In this document: in pieces, positions 1-10,317 of the stretch
Layout of the letters: each line of letters starts with the position of its first letter
Position numbering within the stretch: position 1 is the first letter of the stretch
Assembly (NCBI RefSeq): GCF_024662015.1
Contig: NZ_CP102480.1
Location: forward strand, 186,001 to 250,000
Direction of reading: 5' to 3'
Source of the DNA: Nisaea acidiphila
GTDB taxonomy: Bacteria > Pseudomonadota > Alphaproteobacteria > Thalassobaculales > Thalassobaculaceae
DNA: 64,000 nucleotides
Program-made: the position numbers and the translations under genes
Notes under the pieces: model-generated
Told to the model about the DNA's origin: nothing
The model's input: the letters and a program-made list of their open reading frames with translations, nothing else
Database searches by the model: none

Positions 1-1026
1 TTCCGTGGTTATATGGCGGCAGAACTCAATGTCGTCACCGTCGAATCCGAGACCGGAGATATCGACAAACTGGAAGTAAGTTCCTTCGCATTCGACGCAG
101 TCGAAGCCGTTGATCCGGCTGAGCCCGTCCGCCAGACGATTGCGCTTGGCCTGCATTGAGTCTCTAAGCCCGTGAAAATAGCCGTCGCCGAGGCCGAGGC
201 CGTAGGCGACCGCACGCTGCAGGTTCGGTGCTGTCGTGAAGACCAGAAACTGGTGCGCCTTTGAAATCGGCTGCAGCAGCTCTGCCGGAGCCGTCAGATA
301 GCCGACCTTCCAACCAGTGAGGGAGAAGGTCTTGCCCGCGGATCCGATCCGAACGCAGCGCTCGCGCATCCCCGGCAATGTCATGAGCGGGTGGTGCCGG
401 CGGCCGTCGAAAGCCATGTGCTCGTAGACCTCGTCACAGACCGCGTAACAATCGTTCGCGATCACGATCTCCGCGATCGCGCTTAGCTCTTCTTCCGTAA
501 AGACCTTCGAGGCCGGATTCATCGGCGAGTTCAGGACCAGCAACTTGGTCTTCTCGGTGAATGCCGCCTTAAGGGCCGCAATATCGAGATTCCATTCCGG
601 CGGCCGCAGCGTGACGACCCGGGGAATGCCCCCTGCCCGTCGGATAATCGGCAGATAACAGTCATAGGTCGGCTCGATCAGCACCACTTCGTCGCCAGGC
701 TCGATCAGCCCGAAAAAACAGGCGGCAAGCCCCTCGGTCGCACCGGTGCTGACCATGGTCTCGGTCTGCCAATCTACGTCCAGACCGTAGAAATGCTTGT
801 TATGCGCAGCGACCGCCTGACGCAATTCAGGAACCCCCAGCATGGGCGGATATTGGTTCGGCCGGTCGAAGAGGAATTCGGACGCCTTCTTCAGGGCGGG
901 TTCCGGACCAAAGTCATCCGGAAACCCCTGACCGAGATTGATCGATCCGTGTTCGATCGCCAGTCGCGACATGACTTCGAAAACCGTCGTTCCATAAGAG
1001 GACAGGAGGCTGTTGGCAGGCTTCAT
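1..1026 (-). CDS. PLP-dependent aminotransferase, class I/II, C-terminus cut by window edge
   Basis: The frame is open from an ATG at 1026 down to base 1 with no stop, so the 3' end lies outside the window. The 342 visible residues have the fold-type I aminotransferase order: SINLGQGFPD near the N-terminus, VSTGATEG, NSPMNPASKVF, CDEVYEHMAFDG, and the PLP-lysine motif GSAGKTFSLTGWKVGY. The NPASKVF and FDGRRHHP wording is typical of the methionine/kynurenine aminotransferase-like group (YbdL/KAT type); the substrate cannot be read from sequence. It is transcribed divergently from a second aminotransferase, with 182 nt between the two start codons. Confidence 0.88.
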   Translation of the reverse strand, partial: MKPANSLLSSYGTTVFEVMSRLAIEHGSINLGQGFPDDFGPEPALKKASEFLFDRPNQYPPMLGVPELRQAVAAHNKHFYGLDVDWQTETMVSTGATEGLAACFFGLIEPGDEVVLIEPTYDCYLPIIRRAGGIPRVVTLRPPEWNLDIAALKAAFTEKTKLLVLNSPMNPASKVFTEEELSAIAEIVIANDCYAVCDEVYEHMAFDGRRHHPLMTLPGMRERCVRIGSAGKTFSLTGWKVGYLTAPAELLQPISKAHQFLVFTTAPNLQRAVAYGLGLGDGYFHGLRDSMQAKRNRLADGLSRINGFDCVECEGTYFQFVDISGLGFDGDDIEFCRHITTE

Positions 1027-1208
1027 AGAAGTCACTCCGGCAGGGGCCGCGGCAAAAAAGTGCGAAGGCGCTTAGCCCAAGGCCGCGTGCTTGGCAAGAC
1101 TTCCCGGTTCCACGCGGCGAAACGCCTGATTGTGAGGGATTGAGCCCGCCGCTATAAGGGCGCCGGAGAAATCAATAATTCACCGATAAATTCGGAAGGA
1201 ACAGGGTT

Positions 1209-2375
1209 ATGAGGAAGCTGGCGGAACGGCTCAACCATCTGGGGACAGAGACGGCCTTCTCCGTGCTGGCCCGCGCGAACCAGCTCGCAGCCGAAGGCAA
1301 GAGCATCATCAATCTCGGGATCGGCCAGCCGGATTTCCGCACCCCCGACAATATCGTCGAGGCTGCGGTCAAGGCCCTGCATGACGGGCACCACGGCTAT
1401 ACGCCGGCGAACGGAATTCCGGCTTTGCGCGACGCAGTCGCCGCCAATCTTGAGAAGCGCCACGGCGTCGCCGTCGATCCGGGCCGGGTCCTCGTCGTTC
1501 CGGGCGGCAAGGTGACCATGTTCCTCGCGATGATGATCTTCGGAGAGGAAAGCGCGGAGATCATGTTCCCCGACCCGGGCTTTCCGATCTATCAATCTGC
1601 CATCGAGTTCTCCGGCGCCAAGGCTGTATCAATCCCGCTTCGCGAGGAAAACGGCTTCGCCTTCTCGGCGGAGGAAGTGCTCGCCGGCATAACCGAGCGC
1701 ACCCGCCTCATCATCGTCAACAGCCCGGCCAATCCGACCGGGGGCGTGGTCCCGCGCGCCGAGTTCGACAAGCTCGTCCGCGGCCTGCAGGCCTGGCCGG
1801 ACGTTGCGATCATGAGCGACGAGATCTACAGCGAGATGCTGTATGACGGGCGCGAACATGTCAGCCTCCTGCAATATCCGGAAATCGCCGACCGGCTGAT
1901 CCTGCTCGACGGATGGTCCAAGACCTACGCGATGACCGGCTGGCGGCTCGGTTACAGCGTCTGGCCAAAGGATGTCTTCCCGCACGCCGAGAAGCTCTGC
2001 GTCAACATTCATTCCTGCGTGAACGCCGCTGCGCAATATGCCGGCCTCGAGGCCCTCACCGGCCCCCAGGACGCGGTCGGCGAGATGCTGAAGGCGTTCG
2101 ACGAGCGGCGCAAAGTCATCGTGCGCGAACTGAACCAAGTCCCGGGATTCCGCTGTATCGAACCCGGCGGGGCGTTCTACGCGTTCCCCAATATCGAAGG
2201 GACCGGTGTGAAGGCGCAGGCCCTGCAGGAAAAACTCCTGGAAGAGGCCGGCGTCGCCGTGATCGCGGGTACCAGCTTCGGCGGTTTCGGAGAAGGCTAT
2301 CTGCGCTTCTCCTATGCGAACTCGACCGAAAACATCATTGAGGCCATCAATCGCATTAAGACCTGCCTTGCCTGA
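1209..2375 (+). CDS. Aspartate/aromatic-type aminotransferase (PLP-dependent, class I)
   Basis: 388 residues, the usual length for AspC-like subgroup enzymes. Visible motifs are NLGIGQPDF (36-43), YTPANGIPALR (64-74), NSPANPTGG (171-179), the DEIY PLP-aspartate motif (204-207), and the PLP lysine K238 in GWSKTYAMTGWRLGY. It would transfer amino groups between an amino acid and a 2-oxo acid in the cytosol; the substrate is not resolved. The ATG at 1209 is supported by GGAAGGA about 10 nt upstream. The MBL hydrolase follows after 22 nt on the same strand, so the two are probably cotranscribed. Confidence 0.9.
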   Translation: MRKLAERLNHLGTETAFSVLARANQLAAEGKSIINLGIGQPDFRTPDNIVEAAVKALHDGHHGYTPANGIPALRDAVAANLEKRHGVAVDPGRVLVVPGGKVTMFLAMMIFGEESAEIMFPDPGFPIYQSAIEFSGAKAVSIPLREENGFAFSAEEVLAGITERTRLIIVNSPANPTGGVVPRAEFDKLVRGLQAWPDVAIMSDEIYSEMLYDGREHVSLLQYPEIADRLILLDGWSKTYAMTGWRLGYSVWPKDVFPHAEKLCVNIHSCVNAAAQYAGLEALTGPQDAVGEMLKAFDERRKVIVRELNQVPGFRCIEPGGAFYAFPNIEGTGVKAQALQEKLLEEAGVAVIAGTSFGGFGEGYLRFSYANSTENIIEAINRIKTCLA

Positions 2376-2397
2376 TCCCTCCCAGGGCGGACAGACC

Positions 2398-3153
2398 ATG
2401 ACCGGGGCAGAAGATATCACTCTTACCTTTGTGGGCTGCGGCGATGCCTTCGGTAGCGGAGGACGCTTCAATACCTGCTTTCACGTGCAGACGCCGGAGA
2501 CACGCTTTCTGATCGATTGCGGCGCAAGTTCCCTGATCGCGATGAAAGCGCTCGGCGTCGACCGCAACCCGATCGAGAGCATTCTGATCACGCATTTCCA
2601 CGGCGATCATTTCGGGGGCATCCCCTATTTCATGCTGGATGCCCAGTTCTTCAGCAAACGGACCGGGCCACTGACTATCGTCGGGCCGACAGGCCTCGAG
2701 CACTGGATCGAACGCACGATGGAAACCGCCTTTCCCGGCTCTTCGCGCGCAAAACGAAAATTCGACCTCAACCTGATCGAGATTGAACCCGGAACCACAC
2801 ACAGCGTCGGCTCGCTCGAGATTCACGCGGAGCAAGCCCTTCACGGAGCGCCGGACGGCCCGTTCCTCGCTTACCGTATCTCAACGCGGGGCAAGACAAT
2901 CGCTTATACCGGCGATACCGAATGGACCGGCAGCCTCGTCCCAATCGGAAAGAACGCCGACCTTCTGATTGCAGAGGCCTACTTCTTCGACAAACAGGTG
3001 CCTTTCCACCTGGACCTCGCGACGCTCGCAGACAGGCTGCCGGACTTGACACCCAAGCGGTTGATCCTGACCCACATGAACGAGGACATGCTCGCAAGAA
3101 CAGGTTCTCTCGATTACGAAACCGCTTCGGACGGAATGGTGGTCACGTTATGA
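2398..3153 (+). CDS. MBL-fold metallo-hydrolase (RNase Z-like)
   Basis: 251 residues from the ATG at 2398. An in-frame start further upstream would overlap the aminotransferase and lacks family similarity. The metal-binding HFHGDH motif is at about residues 68-73, and later histidines and the AYTGDT aspartate complete a two-metal site. The ring of LIDCG, THFHGDHFGG and LTHM resembles the RNase Z/arylsulfatase-like MBL subgroup. The C-terminus is shorter than in true tRNase Z and no exosite arm is seen, so a small-molecule or nucleotide phosphodiesterase role is equally possible. It probably shares a transcript with the upstream aminotransferase. Confidence 0.82.
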   Translation: MTGAEDITLTFVGCGDAFGSGGRFNTCFHVQTPETRFLIDCGASSLIAMKALGVDRNPIESILITHFHGDHFGGIPYFMLDAQFFSKRTGPLTIVGPTGLEHWIERTMETAFPGSSRAKRKFDLNLIEIEPGTTHSVGSLEIHAEQALHGAPDGPFLAYRISTRGKTIAYTGDTEWTGSLVPIGKNADLLIAEAYFFDKQVPFHLDLATLADRLPDLTPKRLILTHMNEDMLARTGSLDYETASDGMVVTL

Positions 3154-3275
3154 AGCTCGGACGAATTTCACGCCGCCCGAACAGACGCCCAAAAATTAGG
3201 CAGGCGCTCAGAATTTGCGCAAAAGATGGGAGGCCACACTCTCGTTCGGATCAGATAGTCACATTAAATCAATAA

Positions 3276-3704
<429 letters not shown>

Positions 3705-3718
3705 GGGGCAATGAACCC

Positions 3719-3768
3719 GTTCCGCCTTACCGGAGGAACGAAACGCCCGCACTGATGTCAGTCGGGCG
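3719..3768 (+). promoter_or_regulatory. Tandem RNA hairpins in the glnB-glnA spacer
   Basis: Two stem-loops follow the glnB stop. 3719-3739 folds as GTTCC-g-CC/GG-a-GGAAC. 3744-3768 folds as CGCCCG-c-ACTGA with TCAGT-CGGGCG, an 11-bp stem with one bulge. Neither is followed by a U tract, so intrinsic termination is unlikely. Roles in mRNA processing, stability or setting the glnB:glnA ratio are inference. Confidence 0.6.
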
Positions 3769-3905
3769 AAACAATGGCAGGGACACCCGGGGAGAGGGGC
3801 CCGCCGAAACAGGGAGCACCGCCACCAAGGCGTTCGGACAACCAGGCACAGGTTGGCCAAGCGCCGCAAAGGCAAGCCCCTCTTAGGAGTCAGGAAGGAA
3901 GACTT

Positions 3906-5315
3906 ATGTCTGATGTGAACGCCGTCATGAGCATGATCAAGGAACACGACTGCAAGTTCGTTGATCTGCGCTTCACGGATCCGCGCGGCAAGATGCAGCA
4001 CGTGACCCAGGCCATCGAAACGATCGACGAAGAGAGCCTCACCGAAGGCTTCATGTTCGACGGCTCCTCCATCGCCGGCTGGAAGGCGATCAACGAGTCC
4101 GATATGAACCTGATGCCGGACCTGTCGAGCGCCCGTGTCGATCCGTTCTTCGCGCAGCCGACCCTGATGCTGTTCTGCGACGTTCTGGACCCGATCACCG
4201 GTCAGCCGTATGAGCGCGACCCGCGTTCGACCGCGAAAGCCGCTCTGAATTACCTCAACAGCCTCGGTATCGGCGACACCGCGTTCTTCGGCCCGGAAGC
4301 CGAGTTCTTCGTGTTCGAAGACGTTAAGATCAAAACCGGCAGCAACGTCGGCTACTACGAGCTCGATCATCCGGAACTCCCGGCCAATTCCGCCCGCGCC
4401 TACGAAGAAGGCAACATGGGTCACCGTCCGGGCGTTAAGGGCGGCTACTTCCCGGTCCCGCCGGTCGACAGCGAGCAAGACCTGCGCAGCGAAATGCTGG
4501 CGGTCATGGGTGAAATGGGTGTGCCGATCGAAAAGCACCACCACGAAGTCGCCCCGGGCCAGCACGAGCTCGGCATGAAGTTCGGAACTCTTCTGGAAAC
4601 CGCGGACTGCCTGCAGCTTTACAAATACGTCGTGCATAACGTCGCGCACGCCTATGGCAAGACCGCGACCTTCATGCCGAAGCCGATCGCAGAAGACAAC
4701 GGCTCTGGCATGCACGTGCACCAGTCGATCTGGAAGGACGGCAAGCCGCTCTTCGCGGGCAACGGGTACGCCGACCTCTCCGAAATGTGCCTGTACTACA
4801 TCGGCGGCATCATCAAGCACGCCAAGGCGATCAACGCTTTCGCGAACTCCACGACCAACAGCTACAAGCGTCTGGTCCCGGGCTTCGAAGCGCCGGTGCT
4901 GCTCGCCTACTCCTCGCGGAACCGCTCGGCCTCCTGCCGTATACCGTTCGTGAACAGCCCGAAGGGCAAGCGCGTCGAGGTTCGGTTCCCGGATGCCGCC
5001 GGCAACCCTTACCTGACCTTCTCCGCGATGCTGATGGCCGGCCTCGACGGCATTCAGAACAAGATCCATCCGGGCGACCCGATGGACAAGGATCTGTACG
5101 ACCTGCCGCCGGAAGAACTCGCCGACGTCCCGACCGTCGCGGGCAGCCTGCGCGAAGCGCTGGAATGCCTCGATGCGGACCGTTCGTTCCTGACCCAGGG
5201 CGATGTCTTCACCGACGATCAGATCGATGCCTATATCGAGCTGAAGATGGAAGAGGTCATCAAGTTCGAACAGGCCCCGCATCCGGTCGAGTTCCAGATG
5301 TACTACTCCGTCTAA
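3906..5315 (+). CDS. glnA: Glutamine synthetase, type I (adenylylation-regulated)
   Basis: 469 residues, the standard GSI length. It condenses ammonia and glutamate with ATP as a dodecamer in the cytosol. Visible are the N-terminal [11 protein letters not shown] motif, the metal-site [12 protein letters not shown] segment, the [19 protein letters not shown]-binding motif, and NRSASCRIP. In [13 protein letters not shown] the tyrosine is residue 398 counting Met, i.e. Tyr397 of the mature numbering, the site adenylylated by GlnE; this makes it the GSI-beta type. The ATG at 3906 follows AGGAAGGAAG. It is transcribed with glnB from the RpoN promoter and ends in a strong terminator. Confidence 0.98.
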   Translation: MSDVNAVMSMIKEHDCKFVDLRFTDPRGKMQHVTQAIETIDEESLTEGFMFDGSSIAGWKAINESDMNLMPDLSSARVDPFFAQPTLMLFCDVLDPITGQPYERDPRSTAKAALNYLNSLGIGDTAFFGPEAEFFVFEDVKIKTGSNVGYYELDHPELPANSARAYEEGNMGHRPGVKGGYFPVPPVDSEQDLRSEMLAVMGEMGVPIEKHHHEVAPGQHELGMKFGTLLETADCLQLYKYVVHNVAHAYGKTATFMPKPIAEDNGSGMHVHQSIWKDGKPLFAGNGYADLSEMCLYYIGGIIKHAKAINAFANSTTNSYKRLVPGFEAPVLLAYSSRNRSASCRIPFVNSPKGKRVEVRFPDAAGNPYLTFSAMLMAGLDGIQNKIHPGDPMDKDLYDLPPEELADVPTVAGSLREALECLDADRSFLTQGDVFTDDQIDAYIELKMEEVIKFEQAPHPVEFQMYYSV

Positions 5316-5324
5316 GACGGCCAG

Positions 5325-5347
5325 GCGGCCGGACCTTCCGGCCGCCG
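5325..5347 (+). repeat. Perfect 10-bp hairpin just after glnA
   Basis: GGCGGCCGGA and TCCGGCCGCC form a perfect inverted repeat around a 3-nt loop, 10 nt after the glnA stop. It lacks a following T run. A further GC-rich hairpin (CCGCCGG/CCGGCGG) lies around 5372-5398. They probably protect the glnA mRNA 3' end or help the main terminator downstream. Confidence 0.6.
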
Positions 5348-5416
5348 CGTCTTACGACGACACCAAGTCCTCCCGCCGGTGCGCTTATGGCCGGCGGGCG
5401 GCTTCCTCCCAAAACT

Positions 5417-5444
5417 CGGGCCGCCTCGTGCGGCCCGTTTTTTT
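5417..5444 (+). terminator. Rho-independent terminator of glnBA (probably bidirectional)
   Basis: CGGGCCGC and GCGGCCCG form an 8-bp stem with a 5-nt loop (5417-5437), followed by seven T residues (5438-5444). On the other strand the stem is followed by AGTTTT, so it can also stop the convergent transporter gene that ends at 5446. Confidence 0.9.
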
Positions 5445-5445
5445 G

Positions 5446-6330
5446 TCAGGTGGCACGGCCCCGGGCACGGGGACGAGCGAAAGCAATGACCAAGCCGCTG
5501 GCAACGATCATCCCTCCCCCGACGATCAGATGCAGCCCCGGCACCTCGTCGAAGAAAAGCAGCCCGAACAAAGCGGCGTAGAGCAGCGTGCTGTAATAGA
5601 ACGGCGCGATGAAGTTCGCCTCGCCCATCGCCGCCGCCTTAATGAACAGCAATTGCCCGCACACCATGATCGAGCCGACGCCGACCAGGTACGGCATCTG
5701 CTCCCAGCTCGGGAGCTCCATGAACGGGATTGCCGCCAGCCCCGAGATGACAAGACCGGCGAGATTGTTGATGGCAAGAATGGTCAACGGTTTGTCGCTC
5801 TGCGCCAGGACCCGGATCGTCACCACCTCCGCGCCGACCAGGAGCGCCGACAACAGGGCGATCATCGCTCCCGTCTGGAAAACACCGGCTCCCGGTTGGT
5901 TCATCACGACGACGCCCGCCAGACCGACGGCGGCGCCGAACCAGCGCAACGGCACCAGTTGCTCCTTCAGGACAAGAATGGCGAAAACCATGGCGAAGAT
6001 CGGGCTTGTCCAGGCGATTGCGAGCGCATCCGCGAGCGGCATCATGCCGACCGCGGCGAAGGACGCCGCGACCCCGGCCGCGCCGAACACCACACGGACA
6101 CCGTGTTTCATCGGGATGGATGTTCGGAACACGCCGCGCCCTCGATGCAGGACGAAGGGAAGCAGGGTCAGGAAGCCGAACAGAAAACGCGAGAACGCGA
6201 TCTGGACCGGATGCAGCGCCGGACCGGCCTCCAGCAACTGCACGGCTTTCGCGCAAGCATTCGCTCCGGCGAAGAATGCACAGGAAATCACGACCAGCAG
6301 GGCCGTCTTCAGCGCCGTTTGCGCAGTCAT
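5446..6330 (-). CDS. DMT-superfamily transporter with EamA domains
   Basis: 294 residues, nearly all hydrophobic, with about ten transmembrane segments in two EamA-like halves; the VLKEQLVPLRWFGAAVG stretch at the end of the first half is characteristic. It sits in the inner membrane and would export or import a small metabolite that cannot be named from sequence. A short basic tail (ARPRARGRAT) ends the protein. The gene is convergent with glnA, sharing its terminator, and has no obvious partner; the ParA gene starts 753 nt further right on the same strand. Confidence 0.85.
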   Translation of the reverse strand: MTAQTALKTALLVVISCAFFAGANACAKAVQLLEAGPALHPVQIAFSRFLFGFLTLLPFVLHRGRGVFRTSIPMKHGVRVVFGAAGVAASFAAVGMMPLADALAIAWTSPIFAMVFAILVLKEQLVPLRWFGAAVGLAGVVVMNQPGAGVFQTGAMIALLSALLVGAEVVTIRVLAQSDKPLTILAINNLAGLVISGLAAIPFMELPSWEQMPYLVGVGSIMVCGQLLFIKAAAMGEANFIAPFYYSTLLYAALFGLLFFDEVPGLHLIVGGGMIVASGLVIAFARPRARGRAT

Positions 6331-6447
6331 ATCTCGTTCCGCTCAGCCATGGGTGTGGCGGATCATCGGGAGACAGGCGCGTTCGGGCAACGAACAATGC
6401 AGAGAGTACGGAATGCAAAAATGTTCAGCGTCGGGAGCCCCCGGGCA

Positions 6448-7083
6448 TCACCCGGCGAGACGGGTCTCCTCAATGAAGTCGATCAGCGGCTGCAGATCCA
6501 TCACGTGATCGTAGGCACGCCGGCTCGTCAATTCCTGGATCGCCTTTCCTTCCGCCGCGGCCTGCGCGAACAACTGCGTATCGCGCAAAGTCGCTACTTT
6601 CGGAAATCCGAGATCTTCAAGGAAATGCTCCAGCTGTTCTGCCGCCCTGGTCCTCAGACGGACCCGGTTACCGACGAATGCGACCGCGCGCTTGTTCTTG
6701 CGGATCGGCTTCAAACCGCCGAGTTGATCGATAAAGCGCCGCGTTCCATCCTCGTCGAAGGCCGAGGGCAGCACCGGGATGACAATCACATCCGCCTGTT
6801 TCACCACGTCCTTCACCACATCGCGGCTCATCGCCGCGACGCAGTCGACCACGAGAATTTCGGTTTTCTTCCGCGGCTTCGCGCCTTCTTCCTCAAGGTC
6901 GACCCCGCGAATCCTCGGTAAATCCGAGGGGCGCCGCCTCAGCCATCCAAGAGAGCTCTGCTGCAGGTCGAGATCGCCGAGCGCCGTGTCCAGTCCGCGG
7001 GCCGCGTAATGCGCGGCCAAAGTCGTCGCGAGCGTCGTTTTCCCTGCTCCGCCCTTGGTATTCGCAACAGCGATGGTGAACAT
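6448..7083 (-). CDS. Orphan ParA/MinD-family ATPase
   Basis: 211 residues. It begins with the deviant Walker A motif NTKGGAGKTT, followed by GDLDLQQSS and the switch segment LVVDCVAAMSRDVV. ParA-family ATPases position DNA or protein cargo by ATP-dependent dimerisation on the nucleoid. No parB gene or parS-like repeat is next to it, so it is not a standard partition locus. Small single-domain ParA proteins of this type (VirC1/ParA-like) position other cargo. A good Shine-Dalgarno (GGAGGAACG) precedes the ATG. The neighbours on the same strand are an uncharacterised exported protein and a thioesterase. Confidence 0.85.
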   Translation of the reverse strand: MFTIAVANTKGGAGKTTLATTLAAHYAARGLDTALGDLDLQQSSLGWLRRRPSDLPRIRGVDLEEEGAKPRKKTEILVVDCVAAMSRDVVKDVVKQADVIVIPVLPSAFDEDGTRRFIDQLGGLKPIRKNKRAVAFVGNRVRLRTRAAEQLEHFLEDLGFPKVATLRDTQLFAQAAAEGKAIQELTSRRAYDHVMDLQPLIDFIEETRLAG

Positions 7084-7137
7084 CGTTCCTCCGGTCTTCC
7101 GTACCGGCTACGCGCCGGAAACCCTGTTTGGCAGAGA

Positions 7138-7527
7138 TCACGGAAGATCGACTTCGATACTCCGACCGCCTTCGCCGTGCTGGCTGTCACGTGCGCTCAC
7201 AATCACCTTTCGCGTCCCGTCGGGGACCGCAACGCCGGAAAGCGACCGGGTGAACGGTTGCTCGTCGACATGCGGGTGATAGAGCACGCGCTCGCCCAGC
7301 AAAGTCCCGTCGGGCGTTTTCACCACCCAGGCATTGGCATAGTGATCCCACCCGGTATCGGCATGGCGCACCGTCACATGGAAGGTATAGGTGCCGTTCG
7401 ATGCGCGCTCGACGCGCACCTTCTCGACATCCGCCTCACCGGCGGACGCAGCACCCGCTCCCAGAAACAGGAACATGACGGTGGCCCCTATGGAGCCGCG
7501 GCGACGGGACTTCGACTTCACGATCAT
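7138..7527 (-). CDS. Uncharacterised exported protein
   Basis: 129 residues from the ATG at 7527, chosen because AAGGGCGAG precedes it and it gives a clean signal peptide: KSKSRRR, a hydrophobic core, then a likely cleavage at GAASA|GEA. The mature part is a small predicted beta-rich domain (VRVERASNGTYTFHVTVRHADTGWDHYANAW) with conserved-looking Trp, His and Asp residues. I do not recognise the family. It would act in the periplasm. It lies between the thioesterase and parA on the same strand and may share their transcript. Confidence 0.7.
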   Translation of the reverse strand: MIVKSKSRRRGSIGATVMFLFLGAGAASAGEADVEKVRVERASNGTYTFHVTVRHADTGWDHYANAWVVKTPDGTLLGERVLYHPHVDEQPFTRSLSGVAVPDGTRKVIVSARDSQHGEGGRSIEVDLP

Positions 7528-7581
7528 CTCGCCCTTATATGCGCACACAGTACGCCTTTTGATTCGCCCTGGCAACCGGGC

Positions 7582-7977
7582 TCAGCTGTTTTCCAGCTTG
7601 CGCTTCCGTCCGTTGCCGTCAAGGGCGACAAAGGTGAATTGCCCCTCGGTCACGAGAACTTCATCGAGATGATACTCGCCGGAACGGATCGCCCATGCCT
7701 CGATCTTGTAGGTAAGCGAGGTCGTCCCCTGCTTCTCGAAGCTGGCATAGCAGCACAGGATATCGCCGACTTTCACCGGCTTATGAAAGGTCATCGCCTC
7801 AACACCGACCGTCGCGACCCGTCCCTTCGCATGCTGCGCGGCAGCCGTTCCGCCGGCGATATCCATCTGGCTAAGCACCCAGCCGCCGAAAATATCGCCG
7901 CTCGGATTGGTATCCGCCGGCATGGCAATCGTGCGGACTTGCAGGGTTCCGCGGGGCTGCCTCTCGTCTTGCGCCAT
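7582..7977 (-). CDS. Acyl-CoA thioesterase, YciA-like hotdog fold
   Basis: 131 residues from the ATG at 7977, which has AGGAG 6 nt upstream; an in-frame upstream extension to 8052 has no family similarity. The motif NPSGDIFGGWVLSQMD is the signature of the YciA/BACH acyl-CoA hydrolase group, with the catalytic Asp in it, and GDILCCYASFEKQGTTSLTYKIEAW follows as the second conserved strand. It hydrolyses acyl-CoA thioesters in the cytosol. It is divergent from parE, with 103 nt between the two starts. Confidence 0.92.
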   Translation of the reverse strand: MAQDERQPRGTLQVRTIAMPADTNPSGDIFGGWVLSQMDIAGGTAAAQHAKGRVATVGVEAMTFHKPVKVGDILCCYASFEKQGTTSLTYKIEAWAIRSGEYHLDEVLVTEGQFTFVALDGNGRKRKLENS

Positions 7978-8020
7978 AACGACTCCTGATTGCTTGGCGA
8001 GCACTGACCATATCTTGTAG

Positions 8021-10084
<2,064 letters not shown>

Positions 10085-10214
10085 GGAATTGGGCGACTTC
10101 CGGCCGGCGAAGTGAAATCGGGAAATAATTTCACAATTATTACCGACCTATTGTTCCGTTACTACATTTCGCACGAAATCATGGCTGCATTGCACGGATT
10201 CGGCCATCTCTTTG

Positions 10215-10242
10215 TTGACAGCGGGCGCCCTGCACCTAATAT
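10215..10242 (+). promoter_or_regulatory. Sigma-70 promoter for the DEAD-box helicase gene
   Basis: TTGACA (10215-10220) and TAATAT (10237-10242) are separated by 16 nt, a near-consensus housekeeping promoter. It predicts a leader of about 70 nt before the TTG start at 10318. The rest of the 233-nt gap after parE is AT-rich and holds nothing else I can name. Confidence 0.7.
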
Positions 10243-10317
10243 CCGCCTCATCTTCGCGACTGGCACATCCAAGAAAAACCGTGCCTTCTCAGACAACGCG
10301 ATAATATAGGCGGTATC

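Noticed and set aside
2338-2354. TTGAGGCCATCAA resembling an Fnr box
   Set aside because: The gap is 3 nt instead of 4 and it lies inside the end of an aminotransferase gene.
3751-3800. Second sigma-54 promoter (TGGCAGGGACACC) between glnB and glnA
   Set aside because: There is no GC dinucleotide at the -12 position.
10112-10309. 65-residue ORF upstream of the DEAD-box helicase
   Set aside because: It spans a near-consensus promoter, lacks a Shine-Dalgarno, and has no recognisable sequence.
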